Part shown: positions 52,668 through 60,650 of the stretch, in pieces | How the letters are laid out: each line of letters opens with the position of its first letter | Position numbering within the stretch: position 1 is the first letter of the stretch | NCBI GenBank assembly: GCA_045593645.1 | Contig: JAZNWZ010000130.1 | Location: 242,109 to 306,108, forward strand | DNA from: Fimenecus sp045593645 | Lineage (GTDB): Bacteria > Bacillota > Clostridia > Oscillospirales > Acutalibacteraceae | DNA length: 64,000 nucleotides | Direction: 5' to 3' | Position numbers and translations under genes: made by a program | Notes under the pieces: model-generated | What the model was told of the DNA's origin: nothing | The model's input: only the letters and a program-made list of their open reading frames with translations | The model's database searches: none

Positions 52668-54382
52668 AATCCTATCTTAGAACTGCCTTCATTTCCTAAC
52701 TTTTCTTTCTTACAGAAATCAAGCAATTCATCTACACTTGGCTTCTTGCCGTAGAGTAGGTAGTCGATTTCTGACTTGCGATAAATGTTGTCGATTTGTC
52801 CACCTGATAAGTCATAACGTTCTGCTAATTTGTTTGCATCATTGTCGTCAAGCCAGTCCAAACGGTCTTTCCAAATTTTTACTTTCACAGGTACGTTCGG
52901 ATTTTCGAACTTCAATTTGAAAAGAAGTCTTCGGTCGAATGCAGAGTCAATGTCAGTGGCGCGGTTAGTCGTTGCAATAAAAATACCGTCAAACTTTTCG
53001 AGTTCCTCAAGAAGCAAGTTTTGAATTGCGTTCTCCATCTTTGTCACTGCTGCATTTGAGCCGTCTACTGATGTTCTTTTTGAAATAATGGCATCAGCTT
53101 CATTGAAAAGAAGTATAGGCTTAATCTTTGCTTTTGATGCGTAATAAGATTTGAAGATAGCCTTGATGTTCTTTTCAGATTCACCCACCCAACAACTTTT
53201 TATTTGTTCAATATTCAAATGATACACATCACGTCCTGTCTTTCTTGCAAGCTGCATAACTGTTTCAGTTTTACCTGTCCCAGGTGCTCCGTATAAAAGT
53301 ACTGTAAGGCCTTTAGGCAATCCCTTTTCATCAAGACGCTTTCTCAATTCAAGGTAATTATCTTCCCTCATAATACTTTCAAGACGTTCAATGTCTTTTT
53401 CATTAGATTCATTATAGTATAAGTTTTTTGACTTAATGTCCTTAAACTCAATTTTCTGCAATTCTTTGCCTGAGCTTTCCTGAAGCAATAAGTCTTCATA
53501 GCCTTCAAAAGCTTCGAGAACTTTAGGTCCCCATATAACTTCGATATTGTCGGCAATGTCAGTCTTGTCCAATTCAAAATATTCTTTCTGAATAAGAACA
53601 GACTTTCCTGTCTTTATCTGATTAAGTTCATAAATAATATCGTTTGTTGAAACATCATAATCAGAAAACACGCCCTTTACTGATACTGACTTTTCTGTCC
53701 ACAATTCACGAGCAAGCATACAGAAGTGAAGGAAGTTTGTCCAAGTTCCCATTGGGTCAACTATGACGATATCACTATTATCAACGTCTTCACATCTCTT
53801 GCCTCTTCCGTCACCCATATCAACTAAATCTTTTACAAGCTTTTTAACCCAAGGATCTTTCATATAAGGTGCAACGTGGTGAGACATACTGTACTTTGAA
53901 CGCAACATTCTTTTTGGAAGATTGTAAATTGATGAGATGAAATCAACTGCATTATAAACTTTAGTTGAATAAGTTGGCTTGTAATCTTCAATTGGCTTGT
54001 TATAAGTAATCAAGTCAATAAGTTCTTCGTCTACAGTAAAAGCTGTCCATCTGTCAACTTTCTGTACATCTGGCTCAAACTTTATTTTGTCTCTTAAACA
54101 GAACAAGCCTCTCTTAAGCAAGTTTTCAATTGTAGGAATATAAGAAAGTGTTTCTGTCATTGAAACATCAACATCACGGTTAATATCTTCAAGCGTAAAA
54201 TAAGAGATGCTTTCTTCAATCTTTCTGTAAGTAAAATAAGCAAAAATTACTGCTTCTTCCTTTTCAAGATGAAAGTACTCCATAATTTGAGTAATCTCTT
54301 TTGAGTCAGGAATTTCTATTTTATTTTTGCGATACACAACCATACAAACTTTGTTTATCGCAGAGAAAGTTGTTGCACCCAT
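52658..54382 (-). CDS. AAA+ ATPase with large N-terminal region
   Basis: The C-terminal AAA+ module has Walker A L-Y-G-A-P-G-T-G-K-T (about 362-371), Walker B I-L-L-F-N-E-A-D-A-I (about 424-433) with Asn instead of the first Asp, sensor 1 I-F-I-A-T-T-N-R-A (about 462) and R-R-L-L-F-K-L-K-F. The N-terminal 340 residues resemble no known domain. The N-E-A-D Walker B variant also occurs in some bacterial ATPases of this group. It overlaps the diguanylate cyclase start by 10 bp, so they are translated together. Confidence 0.75.
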   Translation of the reverse strand: MGATTFSAINKVCMVVYRKNKIEIPDSKEITQIMEYFHLEKEEAVIFAYFTYRKIEESISYFTLEDINRDVDVSMTETLSYIPTIENLLKRGLFCLRDKIKFEPDVQKVDRWTAFTVDEELIDLITYNKPIEDYKPTYSTKVYNAVDFISSIYNLPKRMLRSKYSMSHHVAPYMKDPWVKKLVKDLVDMGDGRGKRCEDVDNSDIVIVDPMGTWTNFLHFCMLARELWTEKSVSVKGVFSDYDVSTNDIIYELNQIKTGKSVLIQKEYFELDKTDIADNIEVIWGPKVLEAFEGYEDLLLQESSGKELQKIEFKDIKSKNLYYNESNEKDIERLESIMREDNYLELRKRLDEKGLPKGLTVLLYGAPGTGKTETVMQLARKTGRDVYHLNIEQIKSCWVGESEKNIKAIFKSYYASKAKIKPILLFNEADAIISKRTSVDGSNAAVTKMENAIQNLLLEELEKFDGIFIATTNRATDIDSAFDRRLLFKLKFENPNVPVKVKIWKDRLDWLDDNDANKLAERYDLSGGQIDNIYRKSEIDYLLYGKKPSVDELLDFCKKEKLGNEGSSKIGFCN

Positions 54383-54383
54383 T

Positions 54384-54512
54384 TTATTTTTCCTTTTTGT
54401 TAATTAGATATTCAAAGAGTAAGCTTAAAGCTACCACAGTGATGACAGCAGCTGTACATACAACATTGTAATTCCAGCCGAAGTGTTCACATAACATTTC
54501 AAGTGGTGCCAT
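54384..54512 (-). CDS. Small membrane protein, 42 aa
   Basis: One hydrophobic segment (V-V-C-T-A-A-V-I-T-V-V-A-L-S-L-L-F) is followed by K-K-E-K. The start overlaps the upstream stop (TAATG) with AAGGA upstream; its own 3' end carries the AAGGA SD of the AAA+ gene. Function unknown; it could help place the AAA+/diguanylate cyclase pair at the membrane. Confidence 0.55.
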   Translation of the reverse strand: MAPLEMLCEHFGWNYNVVCTAAVITVVALSLLFEYLINKKEK

Positions 54513-55018
54513 TAGTCCATTTCCTTTTCAACCATAAGATCGTGGGACTTAAGAATGTTAAGTACGCCTTCAAGACAGTACTTTTTCTTTTTGAACCAAT
54601 CTTCTTTTGGCAATTTGTCGCGATTGTGTGAATACGCACTCTTGCCGTTATCCCAAGAAGTCCAACCAATATAATCATCGTAGTTAGGTCCTAAAGTTTT
54701 CAAAAAACCTACAACTTCATCAAGGACCTCAACGAGAGGCGGCGCATAAAAAGTTGCGTGGCTTGCAGAATACCAACTACTTGCAAAGAAATCAATAAGT
54801 CCATCTTTAAGAACATATTGTTTATATCCTCGCTTTTGTGCTTCTTGCCAAGAGACATTGTAAATATGACAAGGATTTCCGCAGTACTGCAAAGCGTCAG
54901 ATAAAGTACTAAACTTTTTCGTGCCGCCATAAAGCTTCTGCAGCTCCCTTGTTGATTTATATACTTTTCTTACTCCGCCGATCTTTTCAATTTCAGCGAA
55001 AATCTGTGCTTCTGTCAA
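54512..55018 (-). CDS. Unknown protein, 168 aa, TTG start
   Basis: Starts at a TTG preceded by AGGAG. The N-terminus is helical (E-I-E-K-I-G-G-V-R-K-V-Y-K-S-T-R); the centre is rich in Tyr/Trp/Ser (S-S-W-Y-S-A-S-H-A-T-F-Y-A), and the C-terminus is basic then acidic. No family is recognised. Confidence 0.6.
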   Translation of the reverse strand: MTEAQIFAEIEKIGGVRKVYKSTRELQKLYGGTKKFSTLSDALQYCGNPCHIYNVSWQEAQKRGYKQYVLKDGLIDFFASSWYSASHATFYAPPLVEVLDEVVGFLKTLGPNYDDYIGWTSWDNGKSAYSHNRDKLPKEDWFKKKKYCLEGVLNILKSHDLMVEKEMD

Positions 55019-55027
55019 TATTATCTC

Positions 55028-55399
55028 CTACCAAACGTACTTGCCGTTTTCTTTTTTGATTTTGCCTTCAGCGATTGAACCACGAACAAGCTGTCCTGCA
55101 TATTTTACAATCTTGCGGCGAAGGTAAATGTCCTGCTTGTCGGAAATAAAACCTTTTCTCTGATACTGCTTTGCAAGAGAAGTAAGGAACTTTGCGTCAC
55201 TTCCTGTAAAGCCAATTCCGTTGAAGCGGTTTGTCGACTCAGTAACTTGTTCGTCGCGTGTTTGATTTTCAAAGATACGAACCAGAGCGGCTCCACGATA
55301 GGCACGGTATTTTGCCTCAATAACAGGGTCTTCTTCGTTGTGACGAACTAAAGCCTGTTTCATATGATTGATAAGCTGTGCTTCTGAAGTAAATACCAT
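55028..55399 (-). CDS. Unknown protein, 123 aa
   Basis: A helical N-terminus, then F-T-G-S-D-A-K-F-L-T-S-L-A-K-Q-Y and K-G-F-I-S-D-K-Q-D-I-Y-L-R-R-K-I-V-K-Y-A-G-Q-L. That second block recalls a segment common in small phage proteins (L-T-x-K-Q-x-x-x-x-x-x-I-x-K-Y). P2 promoter, SD AAGGAGG. Function unknown. Confidence 0.6.
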   Translation of the reverse strand: MVFTSEAQLINHMKQALVRHNEEDPVIEAKYRAYRGAALVRIFENQTRDEQVTESTNRFNGIGFTGSDAKFLTSLAKQYQRKGFISDKQDIYLRRKIVKYAGQLVRGSIAEGKIKKENGKYVW

Positions 55400-55428
55400 A
55401 AAAGTCCTCCTTAACTTGACTTACAAAT

Positions 55429-55457
55429 ATAATATAAAGAGGACTTTTAGAAAGTTT
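55429..55457 (-). promoter_or_regulatory. P2 promoter
   Basis: On the - strand AAACTT, 15 nt, TATATTAT, then AAGGAGG and the ATG at 55399. The stop codon of the macro-domain gene overlaps the -35 box. Confidence 0.75.
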
Positions 55458-55908
55458 AGTTTTCAATAAATAAAATTTCTACATCAACATCCTTGAAAAC
55501 ATCTTTTATAATGTCTTCAATTTTACCCCAATCTCTTTTGTCGTAGCTGCCGCAGCAAATATGTGGAAAAACCAACTTTCTTGTAATAACTGAACCGCTT
55601 TCTTTGATTTCAGATGCAAGAGTATAAAGCGCCTTAGCAATATTGATGTACTCTGGGATCTGCTGAGGTAATGCTTTTACAACTAAGGCGTGAAACTTTT
55701 CTCCGCCCTTTTCAAAAGATATACAATAGCCATTGCCGCGCCACTTTGATGCTTCAACAGGAATTGCCTTCAAAGTTGACTCAATTCCATACTTGTCGTC
55801 AAACTGTTTGCAAATGCCAACATCACATTTGAAAGTTGAGTCGAGTGCAAAAACAAACTCATAACCAATCTGAGTAAAGATATCACCTTTAACATAGCTT
55901 ACATTCAT
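55456..55908 (-). CDS. Macro-domain protein (ADP-ribose binding)
   Basis: Macro domains bind or hydrolyse ADP-ribose and related nucleotides. The sequence follows the fold: V-K-G-D-I (residues 6-10), F-A-L-D-S-T at the adenine-binding Asn/Asp position, V-G-I-C-K-Q-F (about 31-37), a helix with Y-I-N-I-A-K-A-L, and L-V-F-P-H-I-C-C-G-S-Y-D (about 111-122), the conserved P-x-I-x-x-G-x-Y loop. The 150 aa length fits. The usual G-G-G-V is changed to D-V-G-I-C. It may remove ADP-ribose marks or sequester NAD-derived signals, which fits the NAD genes elsewhere. Confidence 0.65.
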   Translation of the reverse strand: MNVSYVKGDIFTQIGYEFVFALDSTFKCDVGICKQFDDKYGIESTLKAIPVEASKWRGNGYCISFEKGGEKFHALVVKALPQQIPEYINIAKALYTLASEIKESGSVITRKLVFPHICCGSYDKRDWGKIEDIIKDVFKDVDVEILFIEN

Positions 55909-56426
55909 AAAACAACCTCTTTAGTAAATACTACCCAATCATTATAACAAGATGGGTTTAATTTTGTATATTTAGGCTTATCAGCTGTGTAAATAAGTCG
56001 AGGAAGTTCACTTCCGTCATTATTTTCAAAGCCAACAAGTTTTAATTGATTTGTGTCAACGCAAGGGATAGTTAAGAAAATTACGAGATGAGGGTGGTCC
56101 CTTACGTTATCAATATTCTCCCTTAAAAGTTTATAATGCTTTTCAGGGTGACTCCATATCCCAGGAGAAAGTCGACACAACGGCTTGTAGTCTTTGACTT
56201 CTAATTCTCCATTTTCATTAGGCTTTTTATATTCATACACATAGTCGTGCAATTCATCGCCTTTAATTGCAACAAAGTTGATGTCATACTTTTTTGCAGC
56301 TTTATTTATTTTGTGAAACCAAAACCATAACTTAAAGATTGAAACTCTTGCTGATCTTACATCTTTTTCGATACGTCTTTGATTTGCAATCAATATTTTC
56401 TTATCAGCTCTTGTCAGCTTTCTCAT
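55905..56426 (-). CDS. Unknown protein, paralogue of the next upstream gene
   Basis: Begins M-R-K-L-T-R-A-D-K-K-I-L-I-A-N-Q-R-R, almost the same as the gene at 56404 (M-R-K-L-N-K-E-A-K-K-I-L-I-E-N-Q-R). Both share K-L-x-F-W-F-x-K-x-N and a C-terminal Y-x-D-W/Y. A tandem duplication is clear. Basic N-terminus; function unknown. It overlaps the macro gene by 4 bp. Confidence 0.65.
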   Translation of the reverse strand: MRKLTRADKKILIANQRRIEKDVRSARVSIFKLWFWFHKINKAAKKYDINFVAIKGDELHDYVYEYKKPNENGELEVKDYKPLCRLSPGIWSHPEKHYKLLRENIDNVRDHPHLVIFLTIPCVDTNQLKLVGFENNDGSELPRLIYTADKPKYTKLNPSCYNDWVVFTKEVVL

Positions 56427-56877
56427 TCTTCACCCCTGAAGTTTTGAAAATCTGATAGTCACAATATGTTGATGGACCAATCAGTTTATAAAAATTTCTG
56501 CGTTGTATTTTTCCTTCTTTGAAACGAGGAACACAAATAAATAATGCAGCTTTTTTAATCTTCATATTCTCAGGAAGGCTATTCTTCTGCAATTCAAAAA
56601 ATTCTTTAGGGTTTTCCCAAAGACCTACAGAAGGACGAAATGCAGGCTTAAAATAGCTTGACTTTGAATATCTGTCAGTGTACTTATAAGAAAAGTCAGC
56701 GTGCTTTTCGTATGGTACAGCAATTAAATCATACTTGTATTTTCTTGCAAGTCTGTTTAATTTATTGAACCAAAACATCAACTTAAGATATGAAACTTTC
56801 TTTGCCTCATATTCTTGTTCAAAGTGTCTTTGATTTTCAATAAGAATCTTCTTTGCTTCCTTATTCAGCTTTCTCAT
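56404..56877 (-). CDS. Unknown protein, paralogue of the gene at 55905
   Basis: The start was chosen at M-R-K-L, inside the thyX 3' end (17-bp overlap), with GGAA upstream; it gives 157 residues aligned from the first residue with the paralogue. The longer frame is a thyX shadow. It includes P-S-V-G-L-W-E-N-P-K-E-F-F, matching S-P-G-I-W-S-H-P-E-K-H-Y in the copy. Function unknown. Confidence 0.65.
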   Translation of the reverse strand: MRKLNKEAKKILIENQRHFEQEYEAKKVSYLKLMFWFNKLNRLARKYKYDLIAVPYEKHADFSYKYTDRYSKSSYFKPAFRPSVGLWENPKEFFELQKNSLPENMKIKKAALFICVPRFKEGKIQRRNFYKLIGPSTYCDYQIFKTSGVKNEKADKS

Positions 56878-57562
56878 ATTTGAATTCCATCTGTTTTTGA
56901 GGTGCTCTTCCGCAACATTTTGTTTCAGTACAGAAACCTGAAACCTCACACTTTGGTACAAAAAGATGTGCAGCAATAATTGCCCATTCCTCTGAATAAT
57001 TTTCCAAAGCATTTTTGATTTCTAATGAAAGGGCGCGGATTTCCCAATACGCTCTTGAACACAAACGCATATTCATAAAATGAACAAGTGTTCGAAGATT
57101 AACCTTCCAAACCATTTTTGTTTTATACGCAAGTGGGAGCAAGTTTGTCAAGTCTTCATTTGGAATACCGTATTCTTTCAAGATTCTCATTGCGCTTCTG
57201 ATTGTTTCAACAGTTGAATTCCATACAGCCAAAGCATCTTGATTCTTTCCAATTGAAGGTGGTGTCACAACTTCAACACCTTTCTTTTCGTAATCAATAT
57301 AACGAGTTGAAGCCTGCAATCTTGTAGGTGCTCCACCTATATGTGTATAAAGCTCACGAATACATTTTGCTGAATGGTCATTAAGAACAAGATAAACATC
57401 AGGAAACTCTTCAGTTCTTTCGTGTCCTGAGACGATACAATCAATTGCTCGAGCAATATTCTTTTCATCGTCTTTGATATTTGCACCCCAGCAAATACCT
57501 GCGAATTCACCAATCATTTGAAGTGGAGTTTTTGTTGTATATTCTTTAACTTCAACCGGCAT
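56861..57562 (-). CDS. thyX: Flavin-dependent thymidylate synthase
   Basis: Makes dTMP from dUMP using FAD and methylene-tetrahydrofolate. The ThyX pattern is visible as S-G-H-E-R-T (46-51), I-R-E-L-Y-T-H (69-75) with R-L-Q-A-S-T-R-Y (81-88) for the substrate/FAD loop, and the C-terminal N-L-R-T-L-V-H-F-M-N-M-R-L (about 163-175). The 233 aa length is normal. A C-terminal Cys-rich tail (C-E-V-S-G-F-C-T-E-T-K-C-C-G) is added. It adjoins the PGDYG-type gene and the duplicated pair in one operon. Confidence 0.85.
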   Translation of the reverse strand: MPVEVKEYTTKTPLQMIGEFAGICWGANIKDDEKNIARAIDCIVSGHERTEEFPDVYLVLNDHSAKCIRELYTHIGGAPTRLQASTRYIDYEKKGVEVVTPPSIGKNQDALAVWNSTVETIRSAMRILKEYGIPNEDLTNLLPLAYKTKMVWKVNLRTLVHFMNMRLCSRAYWEIRALSLEIKNALENYSEEWAIIAAHLFVPKCEVSGFCTETKCCGRAPQKQMEFKYEKAE

Positions 57563-57852
57563 TACTCAACAACCTCATAAGTTGCATCGAAGATGTCAGG
57601 CTTACAGAAGTAGTATTCGCCTTTAACACCACGAATAACAAAATCTCCGACAGTCGCTGCGTGCTTTACTTTTCCATCAACACCGTCTTCCAAAGTTTTG
57701 ATAATCAATTCACCATTCTCAAGGTAAACATTATCACCTGCAAACTTTTTCACTGCATCAAAGTTTTTACCATTCCAACCAATTGCTGCAACAGTTACAG
57801 GCTTCTTTCTGAAAATATGTTCTTCTTTTGTGCAATCGAAAGAAACTCCCAT
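57562..57852 (-). CDS. PGDYG-type small phage protein, second copy
   Basis: F-R-K-K-P-V-T-V-A-A-I-G-W-N-G (residues 14-28) and G-D-F-V-I-R-G-V-K-G-E-Y-Y-F-C-K-P-D-I-F match the family better than the copy at 40608. It overlaps the thyX start by one base. SD GGAA. Function unknown in the family. Confidence 0.7.
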   Translation of the reverse strand: MGVSFDCTKEEHIFRKKPVTVAAIGWNGKNFDAVKKFAGDNVYLENGELIIKTLEDGVDGKVKHAATVGDFVIRGVKGEYYFCKPDIFDATYEVVE

Positions 57853-57853
57853 C

Positions 57854-58093
57854 TTATTCCTCCACCCAGATTTTCAATCTTTTCTCAAGAATACGAATAT
57901 ATTCTTTCTGAACGGCATACTGCTTTTTCAACAACTTTTTCTGTTCATTTGATAATGAATTCAAAAGCTTCTGATGTGCAACCCAGTTATCTGATTTTAT
58001 TTTGCCAAGAAGGCAACCAAGTTTCTGATTTCTTGTTCGGAGCTCTTCAAGTTCTTGCTGAACTCTTCCCTTTGCTGTTCCATCGTTTGCCAT
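57854..58093 (-). CDS. Small coiled-coil phage protein, 79 aa
   Basis: Reads Q-Q-E-L-E-E-L-R-T-R-N-Q-K-L and L-S-N-E-Q-K-K-L-L-K-K-Q, ending in a helix R-I-L-E-K-R-L-K. This is the layout of a common small phage protein (E-L-x-x-L-x-x-R-x-x-K-L ... L-S-x-x-x-x-x-L-L-x-x-Q) of unknown function. SD AAGAGG behind a P1 motif. Confidence 0.65.
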   Translation of the reverse strand: MANDGTAKGRVQQELEELRTRNQKLGCLLGKIKSDNWVAHQKLLNSLSNEQKKLLKKQYAVQKEYIRILEKRLKIWVEE

Positions 58094-58110
58094 AAAAACC
58101 TCTTTATTTT

Positions 58111-58118
58111 ATATTAAC
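58111..58118 (-). promoter_or_regulatory. P1 promoter with leader
   Basis: GTTAATAT on the - strand directly follows the flotillin terminator, 17 nt before the ATG at 58093. The leader holds AAGAGG. Confidence 0.5.
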
Positions 58119-58142
58119 AAAAAAGGCGGGCCGAAACCCGCC
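58119..58142 (-). terminator. Intrinsic terminator after the flotillin gene
   Basis: A 6-bp GC stem GGCGGG/CCCGCC with a 6-nt loop is followed by six T on the - strand. Confidence 0.85.
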
Positions 58143-58167
58143 AAAACTTTATTAACTGTTTATTTTG

Positions 58168-59799
58168 TTATTCACTTTTTGGATTCTTTGTTGCTTTTGT
58201 TGCAGCATCAAGAGCAGCACCAAGTTCTTTGCCTGCAAGTTTACCTGCGAGCATTGATGATACTACGCTTCCGAGGTCGATACCAAGTGAGTCTTTCAAG
58301 CCACTTGCAACCTGTGTAATTGTCTTTGTGATGTTGCCTGTAAGCATTTCACCACTTGAACCGTCTTTTCCGCCACCGTAAATTGTAACGTTTCCAACTT
58401 TGCTCCAAGGTTCTGCTGCAGCTCTTGCCATTTCAGGCAACTGTGTAAAGAGAACTTTCAAAGTATCGAGTTCCATCTGCATCTTAGCAGCATCACCGTA
58501 CTGCTTCATAGCCTCAGCTTTTTCCTTCAAACCTTCAGCCTCAGCAAGGGCCTTCTGTTTGATACCGTCAGCTTCAGCAAGCAACTTTGCTTTTACTGCG
58601 GCAGCTTCAGCTTCACCCTTTGCCTGAATAGCTTCGGCAAGAGCTTTCTGACCTTCGGCTTCTGCAACCTTTGCTTTCTTTTCAGCATCAGCTTTTGCAA
58701 TCAAAGCTTCAGCAGATTTTTCCTGTTCGTACTTTTCAGCTTCGGCTTTCTTCTGAAGGGCAATAAGATTTGCTTCCGCATTGCGTTCGCGTTCAATCTT
58801 TTCAGCTTCAGCAGCCTTTGTTCTTTCATAAAGTTCAGCATCAGCCTTTGTCTGTGCAGCATACTTTTCAGCATCAGCCTGCTTTTTGATTTCAGCATCA
58901 AGAGCCTTTTCCTTGATTGCGATTTCCTGTTCCTTCAACTCAGTCTCTTTTTCAAGACGGGCGATTTCAGCATTCTGCTTTGTGATTTCGATTGTCTTAC
59001 GCTGTGTTTCCTTTTCGATAGCACCTGCAGCTTCAGACTTTGCAACTTCCTTCAAGCGGGCAGCTTCAAGTTCGGCTTTACGAACTTCAAGAGCATTGTT
59101 CTTTTCAGCGATTGCTGTATCTGCTGCAACCTTTGCATCGTTTGCTTCCTCACGAGCTTTTGCTTCTGCAACAGCAACTTCCTTGTTGGCATTTGCCTTT
59201 GCAATAGAAGCATTCTTCTGAATTGTTGCGATATTGTCAATACCGAGGTTGTTGATTACGCCCTGCTCGTCACTGAAGTTCTGAACATTGAAAGATACAA
59301 TCTCGAGACCCATACGGTCCAAGTCAGGAACAGCATTCTGCTGAACAGCTTCCGCAAAAGTTTTACGGTCATTCATCATAGCCTTCAAAGACATTGTACC
59401 AACAATTTCACGCAAGTTACCTTCAAGAACCTCGCGGGCGGTTGCATTGATGTCACGGGCATCTTTGTTCAAGAAGTGTTGAGCAGCTTTTGCCAAGGCA
59501 GCTTCGGAAGTACCAATCTTAATATTTGCAACAGCATCAACTGTAATATTGATACATTCTGCAGTAGGAACAGCTTCCTGTGTCTTTACATCGACTGAAA
59601 TCAAATCGAGTGTAAGTTCATCTTTACGTTCAAGGAATGGGATGCGGAAACCGGACTTACCGATAACTTTACGGGCTGTCTTTCTCAAACCTGAAATAAC
59701 GTAACACTTGTTTGTTGGCGCTTTGAAATAACCAACAAAGAACATAACCATAAGGAGAACGAACAGTGTAGCGCCTCCCGCAATCGCAAATAATGTCAT
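58168..59799 (-). CDS. Flotillin-like SPFH membrane protein
   Basis: Membrane microdomain scaffold of the flotillin type. An N-terminal transmembrane segment (about residues 3-24) is followed by the SPFH domain (about 30-210) with R-I-P-F-L-E, T-A-E-C-I-N-I-T-V-D-A-V and L-E-G-N-L-R-E-I-V-G. Then comes a very long Ala/Glu/Lys coiled coil (about 205-435) with repeated A-E-A, and a Gly-rich tail. The 543 aa length is that of a complete bacterial flotillin. The ATG is chosen by GGAGG 6 nt upstream. It is unusual in a phage; possible roles are membrane defence, superinfection control or organising replication at the membrane. It ends at a strong terminator. Confidence 0.85.
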   Translation of the reverse strand: MTLFAIAGGATLFVLLMVMFFVGYFKAPTNKCYVISGLRKTARKVIGKSGFRIPFLERKDELTLDLISVDVKTQEAVPTAECINITVDAVANIKIGTSEAALAKAAQHFLNKDARDINATAREVLEGNLREIVGTMSLKAMMNDRKTFAEAVQQNAVPDLDRMGLEIVSFNVQNFSDEQGVINNLGIDNIATIQKNASIAKANANKEVAVAEAKAREEANDAKVAADTAIAEKNNALEVRKAELEAARLKEVAKSEAAGAIEKETQRKTIEITKQNAEIARLEKETELKEQEIAIKEKALDAEIKKQADAEKYAAQTKADAELYERTKAAEAEKIERERNAEANLIALQKKAEAEKYEQEKSAEALIAKADAEKKAKVAEAEGQKALAEAIQAKGEAEAAAVKAKLLAEADGIKQKALAEAEGLKEKAEAMKQYGDAAKMQMELDTLKVLFTQLPEMARAAAEPWSKVGNVTIYGGGKDGSSGEMLTGNITKTITQVASGLKDSLGIDLGSVVSSMLAGKLAGKELGAALDAATKATKNPKSE

Positions 59800-59820
59800 T
59801 TGCAACCTCCAAAAAATAAT

Positions 59821-60636
59821 TTAAAAATATTTAAATTCAGCTTTGAAACTGAAATTTTTTCCGATGTCTTCTGCTGAAAAACCTTCTTCTTGTGTTAATG
59901 ATATTAACATACCGTTTACGGCTTTTCCTAAAGATTTAAAAGTTTTGATATTTACAGGCATCATTTCACGTGTCTGCTTGTCAACATAATAAAAAATAAA
60001 ATTATGGTCAGCTGTCTCTGCAATCATAGGTAATTTTCTGACCTTAAAAGATTCACCTGTAATTCTTACAAATCCATTATGAAAGCAAGAGTTATGCCTT
60101 GCATCTTTGACTATTGAAATAATTGAATTCCATCTTTGCTCAATTTTTTTATCAGAAAGCAAGCCTGCCTTTTTTGTTTTCCACTGTGATGATAAGTTTT
60201 TGTCAAGTAATTCAGAAGGAAACTCTTCACATAATTTATTCAACTTTCTTTCTGCATTTTTCAATTTTGTTCTTAACTGAATAACCTCAGTTGCCTGAGC
60301 TTTCCAAGCATCTCTTATAATGTGATAAGAGTTTGTTGCAAGACGAAGCTTTTCGAGAGTTGAACTGTCAGGAGCTTTCTTATGATTTACATAACAATCA
60401 CTTAAATGCTTTTTTGCTTCTTCAACTTCAATTTGTTTGTGATGTGCTTCTGTTCTTGCGGCAAGTAAGTCTTCGTGCAAATGATACAACTTATTTACAT
60501 AATCTTCCCTAACTGAATTACGATACCCATAGAAAACCCAATGTTTGAATTTGCCATCAGTATAATCATAACCCCAATTTTCTGGGTCATCTGTGTGAAT
60601 ATAATGTTTGTTTGCGAGTCGTATCTTTTTGTCCAT
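59821..60636 (-). CDS. Unknown protein with coiled coil, 271 aa, leaderless
   Basis: It begins 6 nt after a P1 motif with no SD. The N-terminal 40 residues are aromatic and basic; about 45-140 is helical and likely coiled coil; the C-terminal part is alpha/beta (F-V-R-I-T-G-E-S-F-K-V-R, F-I-F-Y-Y-V-D-K-Q-T-R). No family is recognised. Confidence 0.65.
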   Translation of the reverse strand: MDKKIRLANKHYIHTDDPENWGYDYTDGKFKHWVFYGYRNSVREDYVNKLYHLHEDLLAARTEAHHKQIEVEEAKKHLSDCYVNHKKAPDSSTLEKLRLATNSYHIIRDAWKAQATEVIQLRTKLKNAERKLNKLCEEFPSELLDKNLSSQWKTKKAGLLSDKKIEQRWNSIISIVKDARHNSCFHNGFVRITGESFKVRKLPMIAETADHNFIFYYVDKQTREMMPVNIKTFKSLGKAVNGMLISLTQEEGFSAEDIGKNFSFKAEFKYF

Positions 60637-60642
60637 AAACAA

Positions 60643-60650
60643 ATATTAAC
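60643..60650 (-). promoter_or_regulatory. P1 promoter, leaderless
   Basis: GTTAATAT on the - strand lies exactly 6 nt before the ATG at 60636. The TAA is the stop codon of the gene at 60646. Confidence 0.6.

Noticed and set aside
1257..60650. A conserved -35 box for P1
   Set aside because: The 12 P1 upstream regions were compared by eye. Apart from frequent T runs from terminators there is no shared hexamer at a fixed distance.
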